The notes under the pieces were generated by a model. That model had not been told where the DNA came from. It was given only the letters and a program-made list of their open reading frames with translations, and did not search any database. Both the position numbers and the translations under genes were made by a program. Positions 16,560 through 25,677 of a DNA stretch of 64,000 nt are shown in pieces; position 1 is the first letter of the stretch, and each line of letters opens with the position of its first letter. Source of the DNA: Sva-07 sp963829585 (GTDB lineage: Bacteria > Actinomycetota > Acidimicrobiia > Acidimicrobiales > Ilumatobacteraceae); assembly GCA_963829585.1 (NCBI GenBank), contig CAWHJD010000021.1, forward strand, positions 62,001 to 126,000, in the 5' to 3' direction.

Positions 16560-16815
16560 GGGCGAGGACGGCGCGCTGAGGGTGCGCTCGCCGGCGAGGA
16601 AGCAATGGCCGCGGGCACCTCATCTCGGAGGAGGAGGCCTGGAGGGTCGCCGACACGATCCCGAACGGGTCGGCGGGAGCGATCATCCTGATCGAGCACC
16701 TCTGGGCCATCCCCCTGCGTGACGCGATCGTCTCCGCTGGGGGCTCGCCCTCGCCGACCGTTGGATCCACGCCAGCGACCTGATCGAGGTGGGCCTCGGC
16801 GTCGCAGACGCCTGA
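16560..16815 (+). pseudogene. Remnant of a small DUF6325/SHOCT-like protein
   Basis: Joining frames across two apparent one-base losses (near 16618 and 16742) gives EEEAWRVADTIPNGSAG, IILIEHLWAIPLRDAI and DLIEVGLGVADA before TGA 16815. The pattern recalls the C-terminus of small actinobacterial proteins of the DUF6325 type. Identification is from pattern memory and is weak. That this is a broken coding remnant is more secure. Confidence 0.4.
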
Positions 16816-16877
16816 GCGTTGCGCGCCGACCGGCTGCTCGTCACGACCAGCGCGAGTCGAGCTGCCGCAGCCCGGAG

Positions 16878-17807
16878 TCAGCTCGCCTTCGAGGAAGCGA
16901 GCGCACGAGCGGCGCGGCGCTGTCTGGAACGGCGCTGCACCCTCAGCGTCGTGGTACTGGCGATGACGAGCATGGTCACGTTGGCGACGAGCACCGCCAG
17001 CGCTCCCCACATCGGGTCGTCACGGCCCATCGCCATCGCTGCACCGACGTACGCGGCCGCGGGGATCGTGGTCACCGAGATCGCGACGCCGACCGCTGCG
17101 CCTCCCGGTCGCTCGAACGCCATCATCCCCGCGACGCCCGCGACGGCGGCCACGATCAGACTCCCCGGGCCCAGTTCCGTGAGGGCCTCGCCCATTGTGG
17201 TGTCGGCGAGCCGCAGATCGTCGGGAACCCGGTTGAACAGTCGCAGTACCGCGGTCGCGGCGAACGCGCCGAGCGCGCCGGTGGCGAGGCCGATCCACAG
17301 GACTCGGAACGCTCTGATCGCGAGTTGCCACCGACGCTCCACCACGCCGATGGCAGTCGCCGAGATCGGGAGCAGGTCGGGGCTGATCGCCATCGCCCCG
17401 ACGAGGAGCACGGCCGACCCCGTGAGCACGCCGATGCCGGCGATGATCCCCGCCGACACCATGAAGACGAGGTAGGTCGAGGCGATTTTGGCGTTCTCGT
17501 CGGCACGGCCCACGATCTCGGCCCACACTTGGACATCGGACTCCTCCGAGCGCGTTCGGCGCTGCCATCCGAGCGGTCGGATGCCGGGTACTCGCCACAG
17601 CGTCAGGTCGTTCGAGGCGATGCCGAACGACGCCAACCGTTCGATGACGGCGTCGGCGCTGGCGGCGTCGATCTCGGCGGACAGTGCAATGGCTCCGTCG
17701 GCTGTCGGGACGCCGACGGTCACGTGGCGCACGCCGGGTAGCGAGATGAGCGTGGAACTGACGTCGTCGGCGAGTGCGGCGGGCACGAACGCGTCCAGGC
17801 GGAGCAT
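16878..17807 (-). CDS. DUF389 domain-containing membrane protein
   Basis: The 309-aa protein starts with a ferredoxin-like soluble domain of about 80 residues (MLRLDAFVPAALADDVSSTL, TVGVPTADGAIALSAEI). The membrane DUF389 region follows: ENAKIASTYLVFMVSAGIIAGIGVL, VLLVGAMAISPDLLPI and FERPGGAAVGVAISVTTIPAAAYVG. Its function is unknown. ATG 17807 lies two bases after the stop of the upstream membrane protein, so the two are an operon. Confidence 0.85.
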   Translation of the reverse strand: MLRLDAFVPAALADDVSSTLISLPGVRHVTVGVPTADGAIALSAEIDAASADAVIERLASFGIASNDLTLWRVPGIRPLGWQRRTRSEESDVQVWAEIVGRADENAKIASTYLVFMVSAGIIAGIGVLTGSAVLLVGAMAISPDLLPISATAIGVVERRWQLAIRAFRVLWIGLATGALGAFAATAVLRLFNRVPDDLRLADTTMGEALTELGPGSLIVAAVAGVAGMMAFERPGGAAVGVAISVTTIPAAAYVGAAMAMGRDDPMWGALAVLVANVTMLVIASTTTLRVQRRSRQRRAARALASSKAS

Positions 17808-17809
17808 GC

Positions 17810-18520
17810 TCAGGCACCGTCGGTGTTCTGTGCGGCTCGGCGGCGCACGAGGATCAGCACCGACGTCCCGGCGACCCACGCCGGGAAGGCCAGACCAATT
17901 CCGGGCACGGCCTCGTAGACGAGTAGGAGCGCCAGTGCCGTGAGCAGACTCAGCACGCCGTAACTGCGGGGGAAGAGCCCGGACCGCATCGCTCGTGTCG
18001 CACTGACGCCTACGAACACGGCTGCGGCGCGCAGTGCCATGATGTCGGAGATGGATTCGCCGAGGGCGAGGAGTGACCGCGCACTGGCGGCGTCGAACGA
18101 GTCGCCGGTCTCCCCGAGCCAGGAGACGGCGAGTTCCGTTCCGGCCAGTGTGAACAGTGAGGTGACGACCAAGGCGCCGGCGACGACGTGCGCGGTGGAC
18201 AGGATCATGTTCTCCCGCGTCGCAAAGTGCAGGTACCGATCCCGCAGCGCAGCCATGAACCAGATGAAAGCGATGCCGGCGAACGGGATGACGTACAACC
18301 CGGCTATCACCGAATTGCGTCGCTGGTCCGGGTCGCCGTAGTAGTCGAGCAACTCCTGATCGGTAGCGGTGTAGCTCGGTGACTCGCGCAGCAGGAACCA
18401 CGCGATCACGAACAACGCGGAGAACACCAACCCGGCGATCGCGACCCGTGAGCCTCGCGCGCCGACGATGACGTCGTCGACGGTTGCGGGCTCACGGTCG
18501 GGGGACCGTTGTGCTGCCAT
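17810..18520 (-). CDS. Membrane protein of unknown function (DUF4386-like), partner of DUF389
   Basis: The 236-aa protein has about six hydrophobic segments: VAIAGLVFSALFVIAWFLL, SVIAGLYVIPFAGIAFIWFM, then spans near residues 110, 165, 190 and 210. Sequences such as LRDRYLHFATRENMILSTAHVVAGAL recall the DUF4386 group. No catalytic motif is seen. It is the first gene of a two-gene operon with DUF389, divergent from the sulfatase. Confidence 0.55.
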   Translation of the reverse strand: MAAQRSPDREPATVDDVIVGARGSRVAIAGLVFSALFVIAWFLLRESPSYTATDQELLDYYGDPDQRRNSVIAGLYVIPFAGIAFIWFMAALRDRYLHFATRENMILSTAHVVAGALVVTSLFTLAGTELAVSWLGETGDSFDAASARSLLALGESISDIMALRAAAVFVGVSATRAMRSGLFPRSYGVLSLLTALALLLVYEAVPGIGLAFPAWVAGTSVLILVRRRAAQNTDGA

Positions 18521-18842
18521 CAGCGCCTCCGATCGGTCGCGGTCATGATGTCAGCATCCGTTACCGAGATGATAGCCACCTCCTCCACTTCGGACGATAC
18601 TCGCCTCCTTCGACCGGCTGGTTGGAAGGGCCGCGGCCGCGGCGCCCCCTGCCTGGCCGCCTGACCCGCCTGCGGTGACTGACGTCGTCCGCTCCGCTTC
18701 GTCCGAATCGGACGATGGCGGAGCGCAGGACTTCGACGTACTCTGAATTCGGCGCATCGCGTGGCTTAATGACGGATGAGAGAGTGCGTTTCGGAACCAA
18801 GGAATAGACCCCAGTGACCTCATCGCAAACGGAGAATGAATC
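18521..18842. other. Divergent intergenic region between membrane operon and sulfatase
   Basis: About 320 bp with no supported gene. It should carry the promoters of both flanking units. A GGAG lies about 10 bases before the sulfatase ATG. Confidence 0.5.
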
Positions 18843-20483
18843 ATGACCAAGCAACCCAACATTCTGTTGATCGTGACTGATCAGGAGTATGCACATCAGC
18901 CCATGCCGGAGGATTTCGTCTTGCCGAGCAGGGACCGCATTCGTGCCCGGGGTGTCTCGTTCAACCACCACCACTGCACCACCACCGTGTGCACGCCTTC
19001 TCGCTCGGTGATGTACACCGGGCAGCACACATCGCACACCCGCATGTTCGACAACACCAATTTCGCCTGGATCGATGACATGAAGGCCGATCCGGAAACC
19101 TTGCCCACCGTCGGTCATATGCTGCGCGATCTGGGCTACCACACCGTCTACAAGGGCAAGTGGCATCTCTCGGAGTTTCCAGCGGAGGGGACCCGCGAAG
19201 CGATGGAGCCCTACGGCTTCTCCGAGTACCAGGATTTCGGCGATGTGCAAGGCGGCCCGCTGGATGGGGCTCTCAAGGATCCGAAGATTGCCGATGAGGC
19301 CGTTGGCTGGCTGGCGACGCGCGCTGGCGACGTGGCTGCCGCCACGCCGTGGTTCATGGCCGTGAACTTCGTCAACCCTCATGATGTGATGTTTTTCGAT
19401 ACCGACGCGGAAGAGATGGTCCAGGTCAAGGGACTGTTCCCGATCTTTGGTGCGCCCGATACGCCGCTCTACCATCAGAAATGGCAGACGACCTTGTCGG
19501 CCTCCTTCTTCGACGACCTGGAGGGCCAGCCGCCCGCAGTCCGCAGTTACAAGCGTCTGTGCGACATGTACTACGGCCGGATACCGATGGATCGCCGGGA
19601 CATGTGGCACAACCACGTCAACTACTATCTCAACTGCATTCTCGACGTGGACCGCCACGTCGGAGCGGTGCTGGATGAGCTGGAAGCAAGCGGTCAGGCG
19701 GACGACACGATCGTCATTTTCACCGCGGATCACGGCGAGCAGGGTGGCGCGCATCACCTGCGCCAGAAGGGCAGCGTGGCGTTCCAGGAATCCGTCAACG
19801 TGCCGTTGGTGATCGCCGATCCGCGCCACCCCGGCGCGAACAGGTCCGATGCGGTCGGTTCCCATCTCGATCTGGTGCCCACGATCCTGGCGTTTGCCGG
19901 CATGTCGGAGGACGAACGGCGCAAGCGCTACCCGCTCCTGAAAGGCCATGACCTCTCGGGCGTGGTTCGCGATTCCGCTTCTGTCGGGCCCCGCGGCAGC
20001 AGTGCCACACCCGGCAAGGGGAGCCTGATGACCTACGACATGATCGCCACCGTCGACGCGGAATGGTTCAGCCGCAACGCGACCAAGGTGTTTGACGCCG
20101 CGGCCGCTGCCGCCGGAGAGGAGTTTCATCACGGCATGGATGCGTTCAAAGTCCTCGTCAACGAGATTGGCGTGCCGGACCTTGAAAAGCGCGAGATGTT
20201 CCGCGGCGTCTTCGACGGCCGTTACAAGCTGGTCCGCTACTTCGGGATGGGCAACTACCACCTGCCGACATCGGTCCAGCAGCTTCAGGCAGACAACGAT
20301 GTCGCCCTCTACGACCTGCAGTCGGACCCCGAGGAGATGGACAACCTGGCGAACCCGGCCCATCCCAGATACGACGAAGCCTTGCTGTCGGCCATGAACC
20401 AGAAACTCAATGCGCTGATTGCGGAAGAGATCGGGGATGACAAAGCCATGTTCACCCCGCCGGAGAAGGTTTCGCAGAAGTAG
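18843..20483 (+). CDS. Type I sulfatase (formylglycine-dependent)
   Basis: The 546-aa sulfatase opens with PNILLIVTDQEY, a metal-binding Asp strand. Cys50 lies in VCTPSRSVMYTG, the CxPxR consensus whose cysteine becomes formylglycine. Further active-site segments are VYKGKWHLSEF, VNPHDVMFF and IIFTADHGE-like IVIFTADHGEQGG. No signal peptide is visible, so it is probably cytoplasmic. The substrate is not determined; a small sulfate ester is plausible. Codon choice (GATGTGATGTTTTTCGAT and similar stretches) is less strictly GC3-biased than in its neighbours, suggesting separate acquisition. A SulP permease lies downstream in the same element. Confidence 0.9.
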   Translation: MTKQPNILLIVTDQEYAHQPMPEDFVLPSRDRIRARGVSFNHHHCTTTVCTPSRSVMYTGQHTSHTRMFDNTNFAWIDDMKADPETLPTVGHMLRDLGYHTVYKGKWHLSEFPAEGTREAMEPYGFSEYQDFGDVQGGPLDGALKDPKIADEAVGWLATRAGDVAAATPWFMAVNFVNPHDVMFFDTDAEEMVQVKGLFPIFGAPDTPLYHQKWQTTLSASFFDDLEGQPPAVRSYKRLCDMYYGRIPMDRRDMWHNHVNYYLNCILDVDRHVGAVLDELEASGQADDTIVIFTADHGEQGGAHHLRQKGSVAFQESVNVPLVIADPRHPGANRSDAVGSHLDLVPTILAFAGMSEDERRKRYPLLKGHDLSGVVRDSASVGPRGSSATPGKGSLMTYDMIATVDAEWFSRNATKVFDAAAAAAGEEFHHGMDAFKVLVNEIGVPDLEKREMFRGVFDGRYKLVRYFGMGNYHLPTSVQQLQADNDVALYDLQSDPEEMDNLANPAHPRYDEALLSAMNQKLNALIAEEIGDDKAMFTPPEKVSQK

Positions 20484-20649
20484 ATGGCCGATGCAGGACC
20501 TGCCGAACACGATCGTTCTCGACGATCTTGAGAACAACCACCAGCGCCTCCGCATTTGAGCGCCGTGTCGGAGTGGCGGTCGACCAGCTGGGCAATGGAC
20601 CGATGTGGGTGAAGTAGCCGGACGCCGCCGCCGAGCATGATGATGGTTC

Positions 20650-21930
20650 ATGTCTGAGTCCGCTGCGCTCGTCATTGCACTGCTCGTCCTCGGCTGGGCT
20701 GCGCTGTCCGGACTATTGGGCCGCCACAGCGTCACCGGGCCGTTCGTGTTCGTCGTCGTCGGCTACCTCCTCGCCAATCCCGATTGGGGGTTGGTGCAGA
20801 TCGACATCGAGGTCGACGCGCTCCACACGCTCGCCGAGGTGACACTCGCGCTCGTGCTGTTCTCCGATGCATCCCGCATCAATCTCGCTCAGCTGCGTCA
20901 CGACCTGACGCTCCCCGTGCGACTCCTGGGCATCGGTCTGCCACTGTCGATCGCCCTCGGCGGCATCGTCGCAGCCCTGATGTTCGATTCGTTCCCGTGG
21001 GCCCTCGCCGGGTTCCTCGGCGCCGCCCTGGCACCCACCGATGCTGCGCTCAGCGCGCAGGTGATCAACGACCGGCGGGTCCCGCTGCGGTTGCGGCGCG
21101 CGCTCAACGTGGAGAGTGGACTCAACGACGGCATCGCCACCCCGGTCGTGACGTTCATGCTGGCGGTCGCCGCGAGCCAGCTCGGTCTCGTGACCGACAG
21201 CCCGTCGGCCGAGGCGGGACAGGCACTCCGCGAACTGGGGCTCGGCATCGTGGCCGGACTGGTGCTCGGCATCGGTGGGGCCTGGCTGATCAACGTCGCA
21301 GCACGACAGGGATGGATCGGCCACGGCGGCCGACGCATCGCCACGCTGGCGATTGCGCTCGGGGCGTTCGAAGCGGCCCTGGCGATCGAGGGGAATGGGT
21401 TCATCGCGGCCTTCGTCGCGGGAATCGCGTTCGGAGGCACACTGCGGTCAGATGCGGCCGACCCCGAGCGAGCCGGTGAACTCAACGAGCTCGGTGGGGA
21501 AGTCCTGGCGCTGGTCGTGTGGTTCGTTTTCGGGGCCGCGCTGCTCCCGATAGCGCTCGATCACGTCGAGGTGAAGGTGGTGGCGTACGCGTTGCTGAGT
21601 CTGACGCTCGTGCGGATCGTGCCCGTCGCCCTGTGCCTGATCGGCTCGGGGCTCGGACGCGGCGACGTGTTGTTCGTTGCCTGGTTCGGCCCACGAGGCC
21701 TCGCCTCGGTCGTCTTCGCCATCCTCGCCGTCGAGAGCCTCGAGACGTCGACACTCCTCGACGACGCAGTCGGCGTGGTCGCCATGACGATCGCCTTCAG
21801 CGTGATCCTCCACGGTCTCACCGCCGCTCTCGCAGGCCGTCGCTACAACCAACCGGACATCACGGCGCCAGACGCGGGTGATCCGGCGACGCTCGAGATG
21901 CCCCGGCCCCGCCCGACGAACTTCGCCTGA
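20650..21930 (+). CDS. CPA1-family Na+/H+ antiporter (NhaP/CvrA-like)
   Basis: The 426-aa protein has about 12 membrane spans and CPA1 motifs: LVLFSDASRINLAQL, LGAALAPTDAALSAQVI, RRALNVESGLNDGIATP and FVAWFGPRGLASVVFA. It exchanges monovalent cations for protons across the cytoplasmic membrane. There is no C-terminal TrkA domain, so it is the short type. A fragment of a related gene sits at 16264-16557. GGTTC ATG 20650 is the start. Confidence 0.9.
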   Translation: MSESAALVIALLVLGWAALSGLLGRHSVTGPFVFVVVGYLLANPDWGLVQIDIEVDALHTLAEVTLALVLFSDASRINLAQLRHDLTLPVRLLGIGLPLSIALGGIVAALMFDSFPWALAGFLGAALAPTDAALSAQVINDRRVPLRLRRALNVESGLNDGIATPVVTFMLAVAASQLGLVTDSPSAEAGQALRELGLGIVAGLVLGIGGAWLINVAARQGWIGHGGRRIATLAIALGAFEAALAIEGNGFIAAFVAGIAFGGTLRSDAADPERAGELNELGGEVLALVVWFVFGAALLPIALDHVEVKVVAYALLSLTLVRIVPVALCLIGSGLGRGDVLFVAWFGPRGLASVVFAILAVESLETSTLLDDAVGVVAMTIAFSVILHGLTAALAGRRYNQPDITAPDAGDPATLEMPRPRPTNFA

Positions 21931-22095
21931 CCGTCGGTGTCCGACGCATACACGACGGTGGTTCCATCAGCAGACCAGTCCGGATGTTTGCTCGACTGAG
22001 AATCCGTATCGAGTCGGTCGCCGAGCCCGCCGCCGGGCGCGAGGAGGTACATCCCGTCGCGTTGCCAAGCGGGCGCCTGCATCACGGTCGATGTC
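21925..22095 (-). pseudogene. Fragment of a PD40/TolB-like beta-propeller protein
   Basis: On the minus strand the reading frame contains WQRDGMYLLAPGGGL and then SKHPDWSADGTTVVYAS, a typical PD40 propeller repeat. The frame lacks a start and becomes antisense to the flanking antiporter and SulP genes at its two ends. About 55 residues survive between two intact transporter genes, which marks an insertion or deletion scar. Confidence 0.55.
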
Positions 22096-23854
22096 ACTCC
22101 TGTCCAGGCACCGGTGGCACTCGACAGGCGGCGGCGGCGGCGGTGACCGTGGCATGGAAGTGATCGGCACCGATGGCGTCGGTCAGACCGACATCGTCGA
22201 GGCGCTGCCGTAACTCTGCTGTGGCTCTGGCGATGTGGAATTCGATGTTCCGCTCGCGCAGACCGCCGATCACCTCGCGCATGGCGACCTCGGCGCTCGC
22301 GTCGATGTCGCTGACGAACGACGCGTCGAGGATCACGTGCCGCACCGGCTTCGGAGCGCCGTCGACAGCGGCCCAGAGTCGGCGTTTGAAGAAATGGGCG
22401 TTGGCGAAGAACATCCTGTCCTGGATGCGGTAGACGACCACCCCGGGGATGACGCCGGCATCGAGGTGGTCGCTGACATCGACATATCGGTCGTCCTCGG
22501 CGGACCACCCGAGCACGGCGTCCGCAGGCTGCGCCGCTCGACGAATCACGTCGGCGATCGACAGCACGACAGCCACGATGATCGCCTGGAGGACGCCGAC
22601 CGTGACGACGAACACCGCCGTGATGGCAGCAATGATGACTTCCGTTCGGCTGCTCCGAGCGAGTGACCGCCACTGAGCCGTGTCGATCAGCTTGGATGCT
22701 GCGAACACGATCACTGCGCCGAGGACCGACGACGGCAGGTACTCGATCGGCGCGGTCAGGAACAGCAGGATGACGGCGATCGTCCCCGCAGCGGCCAGAC
22801 CGCTGATCTGGCTCGTCGCGCCCATGTCGTCGTTGACGGCCGTACGCGATCCGCTCGTGCCGATCGGGATGCCCTGCGTCATCCCTGCGGCGACCTGGGC
22901 GAATCCGAATGCCAGCAACTCCTGGTCAGCATCGACGACCTCGTGATGGCGGGCAGCGAAGGAGCGAGCGGTGAGAATGGAGTCGGAGAACGACACCAGG
23001 AAGATCGCCACCGCAGCCGCAACGAGGGCGCCGAGGTCCGAACGCGACACATCGGGCACGGCGAGCGACGGCAACCCGCTCGGCACGGGACCGGTGACGT
23101 CCACGCCCTCGGCGGCGAGGTCCAGCGCCCAGGATGCTGCAATACCGAGCACCACGACGACCAGAGCACCCGGGATCCGTTTGCTGATCCTGTCGGCGAC
23201 AACGAGGATCCCCAGCGAAACTGCACCGACCACGACCGTCGCACCGCTGGCGTCGCCGATGTGACGCACGATGTCGAGCGCCTCGCGAATGGCGCCGTCT
23301 TCGTCGCTGGAAATGCCGACCAGCTTGCTGATCTGGCCCAGTATCAGAACGACGGCAACACCTGTGATGTACCCGACGAGAACCGCCTGCGAGAAATAGT
23401 CGGCGATCCACCCCAGGCGAGCCAGGCGAGCCACGAAGAACACCAGACCCACCAGCAGCGCGAGCATCGCCGCCAACGCGGCGTACTCGGCACTCCCGGT
23501 CGCGGCGAGCGGAGCGAGCGCCGTCGCAACCAGCAGCGCCACCGTGCCCTCCGGCCCGACGACCACCCGAGGCGCCGATCCGAACACGGCGTACGCCACG
23601 ACAGGAAGCAGCAGGGCGTAGAGCCCAGCACTGACCGGAACACCCGCAAGCTCCGCAAAGGCCATCGCCGACGGGAGAGCCAACGCGGCAACAGTCACAC
23701 CAGCGATCACATCAGTACGTAGCCGCGCTCGCGAGTACCCCGACAACGACCGGGCGAAGGGCACATATCGGGTCGTGATCGGCGGGCGACTCTCCGACGC
23801 GAACGCACCACGACCCTCGTAGACCTCCTCGAACGGCTGCACCGGCCCATTCAA
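22094..23854 (-). CDS. SulP-family sulfate/anion permease with STAS domain
   Basis: The full-length 586-aa SulP has an N-terminal RLRTDVIAGVTVAALALPSAMAFAELAGV (the SulP signature region), about a dozen membrane spans, the LVGYITGVAVVLILGQISKL segment and the SGSRTAVNDDMGA loop. A C-terminal STAS domain begins near residue 460 (VVVYRIQDRMFFANA, SFVSDIDASAEVAM). It likely imports sulfate or bicarbonate with a cation. Start choice is uncertain: TTG 23854 is the longest, GTG 23842 is an alternative. Proximity to a sulfatase suggests sulfate use, but this is only context. The truncated SulP at 1798 is a different paralogue. Confidence 0.85.
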   Translation of the reverse strand: MNGPVQPFEEVYEGRGAFASESRPPITTRYVPFARSLSGYSRARLRTDVIAGVTVAALALPSAMAFAELAGVPVSAGLYALLLPVVAYAVFGSAPRVVVGPEGTVALLVATALAPLAATGSAEYAALAAMLALLVGLVFFVARLARLGWIADYFSQAVLVGYITGVAVVLILGQISKLVGISSDEDGAIREALDIVRHIGDASGATVVVGAVSLGILVVADRISKRIPGALVVVVLGIAASWALDLAAEGVDVTGPVPSGLPSLAVPDVSRSDLGALVAAAVAIFLVSFSDSILTARSFAARHHEVVDADQELLAFGFAQVAAGMTQGIPIGTSGSRTAVNDDMGATSQISGLAAAGTIAVILLFLTAPIEYLPSSVLGAVIVFAASKLIDTAQWRSLARSSRTEVIIAAITAVFVVTVGVLQAIIVAVVLSIADVIRRAAQPADAVLGWSAEDDRYVDVSDHLDAGVIPGVVVYRIQDRMFFANAHFFKRRLWAAVDGAPKPVRHVILDASFVSDIDASAEVAMREVIGGLRERNIEFHIARATAELRQRLDDVGLTDAIGADHFHATVTAAAAACRVPPVPGQE

Positions 23855-24402
23855 GCAGAGGTCCGGAACGACGACGGCGATGAACTCGGCACCGATTCAC
23901 AGCCCGCAACGGCGTGAAGGGATACCGGGTGTTGCCATGAGTGCTCCCTCGTGCGGCGTTCGCACTTTGCATCAGCAGGTCGCGCCGGCGTCGCAGGGCC
24001 ACCGCTATCGCAGCCCACTCGGCGCAGTTTGGCTGGGGTCTGCAGCGCTACGAGCCGGTCGGGTAGGCCGATGAACTCATGCCCGCCGCCATATCGGCCG
24101 ACGTCACGCAACTGCCCCCGCATCTTCGCCGCCGCCTCTCTGTGCATGTCCACCGGCCGCCCCAACGAGGCCGTCGTGTACGCGCAGGCGGAGATCGAGT
24201 TGGAGGCTGATCCGTCCTACGACGCCTTGGACCGAGAAACTGGTCGTGCCCAGGAGGCCACGGCTCACCTCATGACTGGGCGGATTGCTCATCATGAGTC
24301 AAGACTCATACTCACCCGAACAGTTTGTTCCACCGACTCTGGCGCAGAGGCGAGCGGTATCCGGCGATATGTAGGTGTCGGCTGTCAAGGAAGAGTTCGA
24401 GG
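23855..24402. other. About 550 bp without a confident gene
   Basis: Short frames exist on both strands (for example one with RPNEAVVYAQAEIELEADPS on the plus strand and one with KMRGQLRDVGRYGGGHEFIG on the minus strand), but none has a plausible start and family. I read it as decayed coding DNA at the edge of the recombinase module. Confidence 0.4.
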
Positions 24403-25677
24403 TCATTCTGCGTCTCCGATCTCGGCGAGCAAATTGCTGAAGAGTTCAGCTCGGGCGGTTTGGTCGTTCGCGGCGGCGTGATCGCGTTGGCGGAGCACGA
24501 CGGGCTGGAAGGTGGCGTCGGTGCTGAAGTGGACGCAGGACTCGCAGATCGACTCGTAGCTGCAGTCGAGCTGCGCGGGTCGTTGGCACCAGCCGTTGCC
24601 CAGGAGTCGGTGGTGGACCTCGTCGCGGACGCGTCGCATCTTGGGTCCGATCGCGTCAGCGTCGAGTTCGTCGCCGGTGGTGTAGAGCGCTTCGACCTTG
24701 GCGGCCACGGCGGCGTATTCGGCGGCGACCACCTGATTGGAGATCTGCGCGTAGCGGCGGGTCATGTCCAAGGATCGGTGCCCGAGGAGCACGGCGATGA
24801 CGTCGATGGTCATGCCGCGGTTGATGGCTTGGGTGGCGAAGGTGTGACGCAGCCGGTGGGGGTGGACGTTGGTGGTGAGCCCGGCGCGACGAGCGATGGT
24901 CTTGATCCAACGGTCCACGGCGTATCGGTTCAACGGTCCCTCGGCGCCTGAGAGCAGCCGGCCTGGAGTGAACGGGCCGTCGCTGGCCTGATACTCGGCG
25001 ATCAGTTCGACCAGGATCGGCTGCAGGGGGATGAAGCGGTCGTTGTGGAGTTTGCCGACGGGGATCCGCAGCCATGGTTCGCCGTTCATGACCGTGACCG
25101 CGTCAGTCTCGAGGTCGCAGAGTTCACCGACGCGCATCCCGGTTCGTGCCAACAGCTCGACCCCGAGACGTCGGAACAGGGTGGGTTCGTCGGCGACGGC
25201 ACGCATGAACTTGGTGTAGTCGCCGTCGTCGAGGAACTTCGGCAGTGACTCGTCGCGTTTGGGAACGTCACCGAACAGGATCGGCACCCTCGCGGGGGCG
25301 TCGTCCCAGTCCCACTCGACGATGCGGATGAAGAACATCCGCAGCACCGACATGCGCCGCCGGAACGACGACTCCTTGAACAGTCGCCCCGGTGTCCCCG
25401 GCTGGGCGCGCTGCCACAGCTTGAACGCCTCGATGTGGGACCGGTCGATGTCGCCGACCCCACTCAACGCCGGGTCGTGATCGATGAGGAACCCGGCAAG
25501 GATCCGAAGATCGGCTTCCGTCGCGCGCACCGTCGCAGGTCGCATGGACACCGTGATCTGGGCCAGATAGGCCAACATCGTGGCGACCAGCAACGGTGCA
25601 GCGGCATGAATCGTGACCCACTTGTCGGGCACCTCGGGCGAGCCGGCCACGACATCGGGAGCGGGAACCGCGATCAC
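24403..25677 (-). CDS. Tyrosine recombinase, second of an overlapping pair, with Cys-rich tail
   Basis: The 424-aa protein has an N-terminal SAM-like core-binding domain (PATVRATEADLRILAGFL). The catalytic domain has LLARTGMRVGELCDLE, VHPHRLRHTFATQAI and LGHRSLDMTRRYAQI, which supply the Arg, His-x-x-Arg, His and Tyr residues of the family. Beyond this a tail of about 100 residues carries CQRPAQLDCSYESICESC, a possible zinc site. Its start overlaps the stop of the upstream recombinase by four bases. Paired overlapping recombinases of this kind occur in Tn554-like and RIT-like elements. It is distinct from the tRNA-adjacent integrase. Confidence 0.85.
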   Translation of the reverse strand: MIAVPAPDVVAGSPEVPDKWVTIHAAAPLLVATMLAYLAQITVSMRPATVRATEADLRILAGFLIDHDPALSGVGDIDRSHIEAFKLWQRAQPGTPGRLFKESSFRRRMSVLRMFFIRIVEWDWDDAPARVPILFGDVPKRDESLPKFLDDGDYTKFMRAVADEPTLFRRLGVELLARTGMRVGELCDLETDAVTVMNGEPWLRIPVGKLHNDRFIPLQPILVELIAEYQASDGPFTPGRLLSGAEGPLNRYAVDRWIKTIARRAGLTTNVHPHRLRHTFATQAINRGMTIDVIAVLLGHRSLDMTRRYAQISNQVVAAEYAAVAAKVEALYTTGDELDADAIGPKMRRVRDEVHHRLLGNGWCQRPAQLDCSYESICESCVHFSTDATFQPVVLRQRDHAAANDQTARAELFSNLLAEIGDAE

